Shown one piece after another: positions 38,476-46,246 of a DNA stretch of 64,000 nucleotides. The position numbers and the translations under genes were made by a program. This stretch comes from Crateriforma spongiae (lineage in GTDB: Bacteria; Planctomycetota; Planctomycetia; Pirellulales; Pirellulaceae): contig NZ_JAAXMS010000008.1 of assembly GCF_012290005.1 (NCBI RefSeq), positions 186,001 to 250,000 of the forward strand, read 5' to 3'. Position 1 is the stretch's first letter, and each line of letters starts with the position of its first letter. The notes under the pieces were generated by a model. It ran no database searches. It saw only the letters and a list, made by a program, of their open reading frames with translations, and had not been told where the DNA came from.

Positions 38476-38740
38476 CGCTGTCTGGCGTTGACGCGGCTTA
38501 GCGATGCGTCCGTTTGTACGGTCGAATGATGAAACGTTGCGACGGTACGCGACAAGTTGATCGTTCAAGGTCCGTTGAAGGTCAAAGTTGACGCATGCGT
38601 GGTAAACGAACCATCGATTCGTGTGCAAAACACATTGCATGTCGCGTGTCAATTGATCGACCAAAGCCATGCTTGAAACAGAGCATGTTGCAGCATCAAA
38701 CACGCTGTTTGAACGTCTTCGCGTAGCAAAAAAAGTTTTC

Positions 38741-38776
38741 TTCGCAACCACTTTTTTGTTGAAAAGATGTTGCGAA
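38741..38776 (+). repeat. Inverted repeat TTCGCAAC/GTTGCGAA in the H1-like gene leader
   Basis: Perfect 8-bp arms at 38741-38748 and 38769-38776 enclose a 20-base AT-rich spacer. This could be an RNA hairpin or a protein-binding site ~190 bp upstream of the H1-like start. Confidence 0.4.
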
Positions 38777-38784
38777 ATCTGCTG

Positions 38785-38812
38785 AACTGCGTACAGTTAC
38801 GCGCAGTTTTTT
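38785..38812 (+). terminator. Terminator-like hairpin inside the H1-like gene leader
   Basis: AACTGCG (38785-38791) pairs with CGCAGTT (38802-38808) across a 10-base loop, and the descending arm runs into six T residues (38807-38812). It lies 155 bp upstream of the H1-like start codon, so it could end a small RNA or the M50 transcript, or act as an attenuator. Confidence 0.4.
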
Positions 38813-38966
38813 ACGGTTGAGTCGATGGATCGGTACGACGTGGATGTCGTGATGCGTTGGATCAACCACGATTCATGTTCAGTGAGCCGTGGCCGGTGAC
38901 TTCTGAAACGAAAGTTTTGCAAGTCACAATGACTCACTGGCAGTTCCTTTCTCGCGGAGGAAGAAC

Positions 38967-39182
38967 GTGGCCAAAAAGAAAGCAGCGAAGAAACGTGCCG
39001 TTAAGAAACGTGCAACGAAGAAGGCAGCCGTCAAGAAGAAGGTAGCCAAGAAACGCGCAACGAAGAAAAAGGCAGCCAAGAAGAAGGCCGCTAAGAAGCG
39101 CGCAACAAAGAAAAAGGCAGCCAAGAAAAAGACCGCTAAGAAGCGCGCGACCAAGAAGAAGGCCGCCAAGAAGCGCCGCTAG
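38967..39182 (+). CDS. Lysine-rich histone H1-like DNA-binding protein
   Basis: 71 residues, of which 35 are Lys and 7 Arg, the rest almost only Ala, Thr and Val. It is built from near-repeats of an AAKKRATKKK unit. The start is a GTG preceded by the strong ribosome-binding sequence GGAGGAAG (38956-38963). The composition resembles the C-terminal tails of eukaryotic H1, bacterial Hc1/Hc2 and KAAK-tailed HU, without any globular domain. It would bind and compact DNA or RNA electrostatically. A clear terminator follows 61 bp after the stop, so it is a monocistronic unit. Confidence 0.88.
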   Translation: MAKKKAAKKRAVKKRATKKAAVKKKVAKKRATKKKAAKKKAAKKRATKKKAAKKKTAKKRATKKKAAKKRR

Positions 39183-39243
39183 TGCCTTTTTGATTCGATC
39201 GTTTGCTGATTTTCAGCTCGATCGGCAAGACAGAATCCACATC

Positions 39244-39274
39244 GCCGCGTCGGCATTTCCGATGCGGCTTTTTT
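39244..39274 (+). terminator. Intrinsic terminator after the H1-like gene
   Basis: GCCGCGTCGG (39244-39253) pairs with CCGATGCGGC (39259-39268), with one G-T wobble and a five-base loop, followed by six T residues. Confidence 0.85.
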
Positions 39275-39285
39275 CTTGCGCTCCG

Positions 39286-39323
39286 CGTGCCCGGATGCTG
39301 CAAACGTGCCCGGATGCTGCAAA
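39286..39323. repeat. Tandem 19-bp duplication
   Basis: CGTGCCCGGATGCTGCAAA is repeated exactly head to tail at 39286-39304 and 39305-39323, between the H1-like terminator and the end of the mrp gene. No function evident. Confidence 0.85.
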
Positions 39324-39375
39324 TGCAGTGCAGCGACGGCCCCAATGCCGCCACGAATCGCCCCCGTGGTGTCTT

Positions 39376-40455
39376 CTACAAGGTCGGAAGGCTGGTCGAT
39401 ACGCCCTCCGACGCCGCTTTGGATGCCAAATGCCGCACCAACGCACGCGCCGCCTGTTCAATCGGTGCCGCCGCATCAGGCTGATCGGCAATCACTTCAT
39501 GCAAACGGCCTTCGTCGCCGGCTTCGCGCAAGCGAATGTCGATCGGCAAGCCGCCCAAGAACGGCACGTCCATCTGAGCAGCTTTGTCACGTGCACCACC
39601 ACGGCCGAAAATGTCGTAGGTCTTGCCGTTATCCGGGCACAGAAAGCCGCTCATGTTTTCGACCATGCCGGCAACCGGAATGTTGACCTTGCGAAACATG
39701 TTGATCGCTTTGACCGCATCCAACAAAGCGACTTCTTGCGGCGTGCAAACGACGACCGCGCCGCTGATCGGGACCGACTGTGACAACGTCAGGGCGATAT
39801 CACCGGTACCCGGTGGCATGTCGATGATCAGGTAATCCAGTTCGCCCCATTGGGTGTCACGCAAAAACTGTTGGATGCTGCCGTGCAACATCGGCCCACG
39901 CCAGATCACCGCTTGGTCGGGTTCCACCAAGAAGCCCATCGACATGACGGGAAATCCTTCACGCAATTCGATCGGTCGGATCTTCTTGTCCGCGTCGACC
40001 TCCGGACGTCCTTCCAGCCCCAACAGGTGAGGCACGCTGGGGCCATAGACATCCGCATCCATCAATCCGACACGACTGCCCATTTGATTCAGCATGACCG
40101 CCAAAGATGCGGCGACGGTACTTTTCCCCACACCGCCTTTGCCACTGCCGACCAACACGACCTTCTTGACACGCAGTCCCAATTGACCGATTCGCGCCGG
40201 TGGGCGTTCATGCGGAACGATTGTTGCGTTGATTGCGGCGCCGGGAAACGCGGCCGTCAATCGGTCGTTGATGCCGTCGCGCACTTCGTCACCGATCGCC
40301 CACATGCACGACGTGATGCCCACGCTGTAGCTGATCTTGTTGTCGTCCACCTGAACGTCTTGGATCTGACCCATCGGTCCCATCGCGCGACCGGTTTCGG
40401 GGTCAAGCGTTTGATCCAAGATGGCTTGGACGGCCGTAAGCGTGATTTCAGACAT
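39376..40455 (-). CDS. Mrp/ApbC/NBP35-family P-loop ATPase, Fe-S cluster carrier
   Basis: 359 residues. Residues ~1-85 form a DUF59/MIP18-like domain ('AILDQTLDPETGRAMG'). The ATPase follows with the deviant Walker A GSGKGGVGKST at 103-113, 'VGLMDADVYGPSVPHLLG', 'DYLIIDMPPGTGDIALTL' and the end motif 'IRLREAGDEGRL'. It is thought to assemble and hand over 4Fe-4S clusters. In the cluster-binding loop, usually CPxCG, only the first Cys is visible ('FLCPDNGKTYDIFG'). Bacterial Mrp proteins normally use the CxxC pair across a homodimer, so cluster binding here is uncertain. Confidence 0.92.
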   Translation of the reverse strand: MSEITLTAVQAILDQTLDPETGRAMGPMGQIQDVQVDDNKISYSVGITSCMWAIGDEVRDGINDRLTAAFPGAAINATIVPHERPPARIGQLGLRVKKVVLVGSGKGGVGKSTVAASLAVMLNQMGSRVGLMDADVYGPSVPHLLGLEGRPEVDADKKIRPIELREGFPVMSMGFLVEPDQAVIWRGPMLHGSIQQFLRDTQWGELDYLIIDMPPGTGDIALTLSQSVPISGAVVVCTPQEVALLDAVKAINMFRKVNIPVAGMVENMSGFLCPDNGKTYDIFGRGGARDKAAQMDVPFLGGLPIDIRLREAGDEGRLHEVIADQPDAAAPIEQAARALVRHLASKAASEGVSTSLPTL

Positions 40456-40572
40456 GGGGTTGTGACCGTGGCAGAAGGGACCGGGACAGTCGAAAGGGCA
40501 TACGCAAGTATCCGTCGCGCCGCCGAAACATTGACCACCGGTGGTTCGTCAAAACCACCGACGTGAACAATG

Positions 40573-41115
40573 TCAGTCTAAGCATCCGTCGAAGATCGCC
40601 AATCCCGCGGTCAATCGATGTCGCATTCGCCACAGTTCCGCTGCGGTCGCCGCGGTGCCTTCGGCGCCTTGGCTGTGCATCAGTAATCGGTCGCGATCGG
40701 ACAAACCTTCGCCCACCACCCACTGTCGTCGCGCGACGTCACGGGCGCTTCGCAGGTGCGCGGCAATAACCAGCGGCGTGGCAATCCTGTCATGCCAGAT
40801 CAGAATGTCGGGGCGATCCACGGCAAGGTCATCCAGCCATCGTCGAAAGTCGTCTGCCAGGATCCCCGGCGCGTTTGCCCCCGGTCCGTTGTCGCGGATC
40901 GGCGGTGCAACCGCCCGGTCGACACGGACGGGCGGGGTTGGGTTCATATTCGGGGACGTCGACGTGGATGTATCCCGAACGGAATTCATACGATCGATGA
41001 CAAAGCGAACATTCAGCAACCAGGATTCTTCGTCGGTCACCACGACGATTCGATCCGGTCGTCGGCGACGCCACGGTCGCATCCAATCATCGGCGGAAGA
41101 TTGCGAAGGCATCAT
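40573..41115 (-). CDS. Unknown soluble protein coupled to the enhancer-binding-like regulator
   Basis: 180 residues. There is an alpha/beta pattern ('DRIVVVTDEESWLLNVRFVIDRM', 'DRPDILIWHDRIATPLVIAAHL') interrupted by a Pro/Asn/Thr-rich linker, and a helical C-terminus. The order of strands faintly resembles a receiver-type fold, but no phosphoacceptor pattern is secure. Its ATG overlaps the regulator stop by 4 bp, which suggests the two act together. Not recognised. Confidence 0.7.
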   Translation of the reverse strand: MMPSQSSADDWMRPWRRRRPDRIVVVTDEESWLLNVRFVIDRMNSVRDTSTSTSPNMNPTPPVRVDRAVAPPIRDNGPGANAPGILADDFRRWLDDLAVDRPDILIWHDRIATPLVIAAHLRSARDVARRQWVVGEGLSDRDRLLMHSQGAEGTAATAAELWRMRHRLTAGLAIFDGCLD

Positions 41116-42533
41116 TCGTTGGAGATCGAAGGTGTGCTGTCGTCCTTGGTTGTGCCGGTGTCACCGTCCGGCTGACTTTCCAAACGGCGCAGCAAACGCG
41201 CACGGCTGATTCCCAAACGCCTGGCAGCTTCACTGCGGTTTCCGTCGGCCGCCGCAACCGCTTCTTCGATCAACCGCCGTTCGATTTGATGAAGGGTCGC
41301 GTCCAAGTCGATGTCACCCATCGCATCGGCTTCGGCCGAAGGTGGACGATAGGAACGCACCGCCAATGGCAAGTGTTCGCGGGTCAGCACGGCCTGTGAA
41401 CCCATGCCCGCAGCAAAACGAACCGCATCGTCCAGTTCGCCAATGTCGCCGGGCCAGGGATAGCGGACCAACGCATCTTGACCGTCGCGGTTGAAGCGTT
41501 CGGCAATGACGTTGCCGCCACTTCGTCGGCTTTCCAGCAAAGCTGCTGCAACCGTCGGGACGTCATCGGGCCGATCGGCCAAAAAGGGAACGTCGATCAT
41601 CAATCCGCACAACCGCCGCATCAAAGGCTCAATGACGTCGGCAGATCCTTTGTGGCGTCGATCCAGAATCGCGATCAATCGCAAACGTTGTCCGAACAGA
41701 TCCTTCCACTGATCCACCCGCTGTTGCACGTCCGGCGGTGTTTCCTCCAAACCTCGAAGCACGACGGTGGCGGTCGGTCGGCCGTCCCCGGTCAGGTGGC
41801 TGATCAACGGTGCGGCGACCGCCTCCAACAATTCCAAATCCATCAGCGCACCGTCGATCGTTTCGGTCGGTTCGATCGCCGGTTGGTTCGCGTCGTCCGA
41901 ATCGACGGGCGTGGAAAGCTGATGCAACCGTTGGGCCAAGCGTTCGCTTGGAAAACCCCCCGGCGCGGTGATCAGTGTGTCATCGCGAATGCGTCCGGCG
42001 ATTTCCAACTGGCGACGCGTGCGTCGAATCGCATCACTGTCGCCGGCGATGATCGGGTCGTGGATCCGTCGATCTTCATCCATCCAGATCCGCAGATGGC
42101 GTTGCAGTTCGATGGACGCTTGCCAAGAAGGATCGTTTGTCTGGGATGGATACAGCGGAAAGCGATCCGAAGGCCCGATCCAACCGATTGTCAGTGATCG
42201 CCCGGGGGCGGTCGGCCAAGAAAGAAAGGCCGCACATTCGACCAGACCCGGTGCCGCGTTCGGACATTCGGGGCCGGACCACGGCACGACCAACAAGCCG
42301 GTAACCCCACGACCCGGGGGCGGTGTCAGATGAGCCGCACAGCGCGACAGGGCATCATCGTCGCCGGCGGATGTGACACGCACGCCGATCAATTCGTCGC
42401 TGTCACAGCGCAATCGATCGCCGACGGCGTCGGTCGCCAGGGCGATCCGGTCATCTTCATCCAGGACCCACATTGCCAAGCCGTGCTGGGTCAACAGCTT
42501 GGCGAACGAACGCAGTTGCGTAACGTTTGGCAA
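41112..42533 (-). CDS. Degenerate sigma-54 enhancer-binding-protein-like regulator with Fis-type HTH
   Basis: 473 residues. The N-terminal ~110 residues look PAS-like ('LLTQHGLAMWVLDEDDRIALATDAVGD'). The middle aligns by eye with a bEBP AAA+ domain: 'IAGRIRDDTLITAPGG' where Walker A should be, 'RLRLIAILDRR' (sensor I region), 'IDVPFLADRPDDVPTVAAALL', and 'RYPWPGDIGELDDAVRFA' corresponding to the family's YPWPGNVREL. The GxxGxGK P-loop and the GAFTGA loop are absent, so it should neither hydrolyse ATP nor activate sigma-54 in the usual way. The C-terminus holds an intact Fis-type HTH ('AAADGNRSEAARRLGISRARLLRRL', near 425-455). Confidence 0.82.
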   Translation of the reverse strand: MPNVTQLRSFAKLLTQHGLAMWVLDEDDRIALATDAVGDRLRCDSDELIGVRVTSAGDDDALSRCAAHLTPPPGRGVTGLLVVPWSGPECPNAAPGLVECAAFLSWPTAPGRSLTIGWIGPSDRFPLYPSQTNDPSWQASIELQRHLRIWMDEDRRIHDPIIAGDSDAIRRTRRQLEIAGRIRDDTLITAPGGFPSERLAQRLHQLSTPVDSDDANQPAIEPTETIDGALMDLELLEAVAAPLISHLTGDGRPTATVVLRGLEETPPDVQQRVDQWKDLFGQRLRLIAILDRRHKGSADVIEPLMRRLCGLMIDVPFLADRPDDVPTVAAALLESRRSGGNVIAERFNRDGQDALVRYPWPGDIGELDDAVRFAAGMGSQAVLTREHLPLAVRSYRPPSAEADAMGDIDLDATLHQIERRLIEEAVAAADGNRSEAARRLGISRARLLRRLESQPDGDTGTTKDDSTPSISNE

Positions 42534-42671
42534 CGGCTAAGCCCCCGAAAGCGGGATCGACGGACGAAAGGTACGGACTTGTCCCTGCAAAGGGATGCAT
42601 CAACGCCGGACCGTTCGCCGCGTCTGGCCGCGGGATCTGCGTCTTACACGTCGAAACCCGCCGCCGTCGGC

Positions 42672-42995
42672 CTAGAACGTGTCCAGGATGAAGTGATGTC
42701 CGCTGTGGAACCGGCGGTTGCTGGGATAAAAGTTGTGCCAGCGTTTGTTGTACACCGGAATCCGCATTTCGGACGGATAACGATGGTACAAGCTGTCGCT
42801 GCTTTTGTAGTAGTCTTGCCCGTAGAAGTTCTGCGGGTAATAGACGTACGGATAGTGATAAAAGCGGTTCCAGTCATGCGGTCTGGCGCCGCCACCCCAT
42901 GCCTGACCATAGGCACGAGGTTCGGCCGAGGCCGGTTGAATGGTGGCAAAAGCCGCGGCCGCTAAAACGGCGGCAATGAAAATCTGACGGATCAT
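42672..42995 (-). CDS. Small secreted Tyr/His-rich protein
   Basis: 107 residues. It starts with a clean signal peptide ('MIRQIFIAAVLAAAAFA', cleavage after 'PASA'). The mature ~82 residues are unusually rich in Tyr, His, Phe, Asn and Arg ('NRFYHYPYVYYPQNFYGQDYY', 'NFYPSNRRFHSGHHFI') with no Cys. The frame remains open far upstream to 43523, but that extension is antisense to the next gene and is not coding. Probably a periplasmic or envelope protein; composition suits metal or carbohydrate contact, but this is speculation. Confidence 0.75.
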   Translation of the reverse strand: MIRQIFIAAVLAAAAFATIQPASAEPRAYGQAWGGGARPHDWNRFYHYPYVYYPQNFYGQDYYKSSDSLYHRYPSEMRIPVYNKRWHNFYPSNRRFHSGHHFILDTF

Positions 42996-43248
42996 CCTGT
43001 GATTTCCCCCTACGAACGACATGGCGCAGCCGGCAAATGGGATATCCCCTGCAATCCGACGCACCCGTTCTATCGGCACGTCCGTCATGGCGGGTTGAGT
43101 CGATTCGGGGAACGCTTTTGCCTTCTCAGCGCGGGGCCGCCCTACGTATGATGAACCACAACGCGCGAGCGATCCCGCCGGAGACGCTGGATTCCGCTGC
43201 AACGATGTCCCCATGCTTTTGAATGACGTTTCACCGAAAAAGGCTGTC

Positions 43249-44625
43249 ATGTTCCGCCGAACCCCGCTCGCCATCGTCGCTTCGCTGTTGGCCTGTTTCG
43301 CGACCCTGACCCCCTGGGGCGGGACATCGGTGGCACTGGGCTGCCCCTTTTGCAACGCGATTTCGCAAACGCTTCGCCAGGAAATGCAGGCCATGGACGT
43401 CGTGGCCATCGCGACCGTGGTCGACACCGAAACGACGCGTGACAGCGAAACCGGCGGTGTCCGGATGCGTATCGAAACGATCCTGAAGGGCGACCAGCAT
43501 GCGGAAGTCGGCGATGTCATCACCGCGATCTACTTTGGCGAGATTCAAAAGTCCCGTCGGTTCTTGGTTCAGGGTGCCCAGCCACCGGATCTGCAGTGGT
43601 CCAGTCTGCCGGTGAACGAACGCGTCGAAAAATACGTCATCCGAGTCAGCGAATTGGATGCCGAGGATGCCGCATCACGGCTTCGGTTCTTCATCGATTA
43701 TTTGCAGGATGAAGATTCGATGCTGTCACGCGACGCCTACGACGAATTCGCCATCACCCCCTATGAAGCGGTCCGCGAAATCAAGGACGACATGGACCAC
43801 GCCCAACTGATCCAGTGGATCGAAGATCCGGAACTGTCGGCGGATCGAAAACGCTTGTACCTGACCATGCTGGGCGTCTGCGGCAGCGAAGACGACCTGC
43901 CGATGCTGGAACGCATGTTGCGCAGCGAACAAAAAAGTGTCCGGAACGGCCTGGACGCCTTGATCGCCTGTTATCTGACACTGGCCGGCGAAAAGGGATT
44001 GCCGCTGATCAACGAGAAATTCTTGGCCAACAGGCAATGCGGCTACGGCGACACCTACGCGGCCATCATGGCCATCCGATTCCACGGGACCGAAGGCGAT
44101 GTGATCGCCCGCAGTGCATTGATTGAATCCTTGCACCTGATTCTGCAGCGTCCGGACTTGGCCGATTTGGTCATTCCCGACTTGGCACGATGGGAAGATT
44201 GGTCGCAAATCGATCGCATGAAACAGTTGTTTTTGGAAGCCGATGAAGAAACCAGCTTTGTCCGCGTCCCGGTCGTCAATTACCTGAAAGCCTGTCCCAA
44301 GCCCGAGGCGCGCGAAGCACTGGACGAATTGTCCAAAGTCGACCCCGAAGCGGTCCGCCGGGCCAACATGTTCTTTTCGATTCCCAAGCCTCAGCCCGAA
44401 GATTCTAGTGATCAGGATTCGGGATCCGAATCCGAGAATGCGGAACCCGCCGCCACGTCATCCTGGCGATTTGAACAAACCGACCGGCCGGCGCTGAAGG
44501 TGCAGACGGCCGAGGCGGCCGCCGCCCCGTGGGCGAACCTTTGTCGCATCGCCGGCGTAATGGCGGTGAATCTGGGTTCGATCGTGATCGGCCAGTACCT
44601 GCTTTTGACCGGCGGAGCCCGCTGA
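43249..44625 (+). CDS. Secreted helical-repeat-like protein with C-terminal transmembrane helix
   Basis: 458 residues from the ATG before 'FRRTPLAIVASLLACFATL', a signal peptide; the frame opens at 43213. Just after cleavage comes a CPFC pair ('GCPFCNAISQTLRQEMQAMD'), then a beta-rich domain (~45-150), then helical stretches with HEAT-like periodicity (~200-370). An acidic linker and a final hydrophobic helix follow ('MAVNLGSIVIGQYLLL'). This layout suggests a periplasmic domain anchored at its C-terminus. It precedes the two DUF3299 genes on the same strand by 117 bp, so a shared job in the envelope is likely. Function unknown. Confidence 0.78.
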   Translation: MFRRTPLAIVASLLACFATLTPWGGTSVALGCPFCNAISQTLRQEMQAMDVVAIATVVDTETTRDSETGGVRMRIETILKGDQHAEVGDVITAIYFGEIQKSRRFLVQGAQPPDLQWSSLPVNERVEKYVIRVSELDAEDAASRLRFFIDYLQDEDSMLSRDAYDEFAITPYEAVREIKDDMDHAQLIQWIEDPELSADRKRLYLTMLGVCGSEDDLPMLERMLRSEQKSVRNGLDALIACYLTLAGEKGLPLINEKFLANRQCGYGDTYAAIMAIRFHGTEGDVIARSALIESLHLILQRPDLADLVIPDLARWEDWSQIDRMKQLFLEADEETSFVRVPVVNYLKACPKPEAREALDELSKVDPEAVRRANMFFSIPKPQPEDSSDQDSGSESENAEPAATSSWRFEQTDRPALKVQTAEAAAAPWANLCRIAGVMAVNLGSIVIGQYLLLTGGAR

Positions 44626-44742
44626 ATTTCCCTTGGCGTCGGCACGACGCAGGTCGGGGGAACGGCCCTAAAGATCGCGTTGGACGGTCGGATTCCGGAT
44701 TTTTGTTTCTGTGTTCGATCGTGACGGTTTAAATTTTCGATC

Positions 44743-45429
44743 ATGACTGCTGCCATGTCTGTTGATGCTGCACAACTGTCCGCGACCGATGATTCGGTTG
44801 AATTTCCCTATCGCGCGATCAGTCCTTGGGCGATCATGTCGATCGTGTTTGCCTTCTTGGCGTTGGTCGGCATCTTGTGGTGGCCTGTGCTGGGAATGGC
44901 GGCATTGGGCCTGGCCGCGTCGGTGCTGGCGCTGCGGATGATCGGCCGTTATCCCGACGAATACAGCGGCAAATTGCTGGCGATGATCGGGCTGGCGGTC
45001 AACGGACTGATGCTTGCGGGCGTGGGATCGCTGCACGCGTATTGGTACATGACCGAGGTGCCCGACGGTTATACGCGAGTCCATTTTTACGAGCTGCAGC
45101 AACCCGAAAGCGAATCGGACATGCCGGCCGATAAAGCTTTTGAGATTGACGGGGAGAAGGTTTTTTTGAAGGGTTACATCCACCCGTCCTCCGGCAGCGG
45201 AATGCTTCGTCAATTCATCCTGGTTCCCGACTTGGGCACTTGCTGTTTCGGCGGACAACCGGTCAGCAGCGACATGATTGAAGTGACGCTCAAGGGCGGG
45301 CAGACCGTTCGTGCCGGTTTCCTGAAACAGAAACTGGCCGGCGAGTTCCAGTTGAACCGAACGCCGCGTGAAATCGCCGACTTTGACAACCAAGTGTTGT
45401 ATCGAATGAAGGTCGACCAAATCCGCTGA
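44743..45429 (+). CDS. Membrane protein with C-terminal DUF3299-like domain
   Basis: 228 residues. Two to three hydrophobic segments near 30-100 ('AIMSIVFAFLALVGILWWPVLGM', 'LLAMIGLAVNGLMLAGVG') resemble a DUF4190-type membrane module. A soluble domain follows with the DUF3299 features 'KVFLKGYIHPSSGSGMLRQFILVPD' and the cysteine motif CCFG ('DLGTCCFGGQPV'). The same domain occurs in the next gene. The paired cysteines could bind metal or form a disulfide in the periplasm; no activity is known to me. Confidence 0.8.
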   Translation: MTAAMSVDAAQLSATDDSVEFPYRAISPWAIMSIVFAFLALVGILWWPVLGMAALGLAASVLALRMIGRYPDEYSGKLLAMIGLAVNGLMLAGVGSLHAYWYMTEVPDGYTRVHFYELQQPESESDMPADKAFEIDGEKVFLKGYIHPSSGSGMLRQFILVPDLGTCCFGGQPVSSDMIEVTLKGGQTVRAGFLKQKLAGEFQLNRTPREIADFDNQVLYRMKVDQIR

Positions 45430-45467
45430 ACCTCGTCATCCGTACACCGCGATCCCAGGTTTTTGTT

Positions 45468-46100
45468 GTGCAGCCGAACATTGTCCCGACCTCGATCGCG
45501 TCCCTGGCACGCCAAGCCGCGGGCATTCGCTGGAACCTGCTGGCCGCTTGTTTGACCCTGACGGCCGGATTGTGGGCTGCCGCGACGGTGAGCGCCGAGG
45601 ACCAATCCCGCCCCTCACGCGCGGCCATTCGCGGTGCCCAGGTGGACGATGAGGGACGCGAGCTGGCGGAAGATCGCAAGAGCAGTCAGGCGCGGTTGGC
45701 CAAAGGCGATATCAACTTCGACGACTTGAAGTTTGATATCGAAAAAGGTGAAACCTTTGACGAAAAACAATTGACCGATCGTGTCAAATTTCTGAACGGA
45801 CGAAGCGTCGAACTGCGCGGCTATATCTTGCCCAGCACACTGTTCCGGATGACCAACATCGATCAGTTCGTTTTGGTACGTGACAACCAAGAATGTTGCT
45901 TCGGACCCGGCGCGGCGCTTTTTGATTGTGTGATGGTCAAGATGACCGATGGCAACACCACCGACTTTGTCACTCGTCCGGTGACCGTGCGGGGCAAATT
46001 CAAGATCGATGCCAAGTCCTATCGCTACCCCGGCGGTCGCGGACCCGACGGTGCCAGCCACTTGGCCGTGTTTGAAATCGAAGGCGTCGAAGTCCGCTAG
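45468..46100 (+). CDS. Secreted DUF3299-like protein
   Basis: 210 residues from a GTG at 45468. A signal peptide ends near residue 44 ('LTLTAGLWAAATVSA'), followed by a charged linker. The DUF3299-like domain has 'SVELRGYILPSTLFRMTNIDQFVLVRDNQECCFGPG', the same CCFG motif as its upstream neighbour, and 'PVTVRGKFKIDAKSYRYPGG'. It starts 38 bp after the neighbour's stop, so the two paralogous domains are probably co-expressed, one membrane-bound and one secreted. Confidence 0.82.
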   Translation: MQPNIVPTSIASLARQAAGIRWNLLAACLTLTAGLWAAATVSAEDQSRPSRAAIRGAQVDDEGRELAEDRKSSQARLAKGDINFDDLKFDIEKGETFDEKQLTDRVKFLNGRSVELRGYILPSTLFRMTNIDQFVLVRDNQECCFGPGAALFDCVMVKMTDGNTTDFVTRPVTVRGKFKIDAKSYRYPGGRGPDGASHLAVFEIEGVEVR

Positions 46101-46246
46101 CGACTTGTGGTTTTCTCATCGTTGCCTCTGGCTGCTGCGAAAGCATCGTCGCAACACGCAACTTTCGCGAAGCCAATGGCGACGATCAAAACCAGCAGCC
46201 CGATAGACCGCCTCCAGGCGTCCGTGCATTCGCTGATTCATTGAAA

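Larger units (their letters stand above)
38476..38966. other. 491-bp intergenic region, long leader of the H1-like gene
   Basis: No convincing ORF. The right half is AT-richer than its surroundings and contains hairpins at 38741-38776 and 38785-38812 and a strong ribosome-binding site at the end. A 20-codon ORF starting near 38528 has no supporting signal. It probably contains the promoter and a long 5' leader for the lysine-rich protein, or a small RNA. Confidence 0.5.

Noticed and set aside
38924-39169. Phe/Leu/Ala-rich minus-strand ORF opposite the H1-like gene
   Set aside because: The repeat composition is just the antisense of the lysine repeats; the plus-strand gene has a ribosome-binding site and terminator.
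42996-43523. Extension of the small secreted protein frame to 283 residues
   Set aside because: It is antisense to the secreted repeat-like protein gene, and a clean signal peptide starts at 42995.
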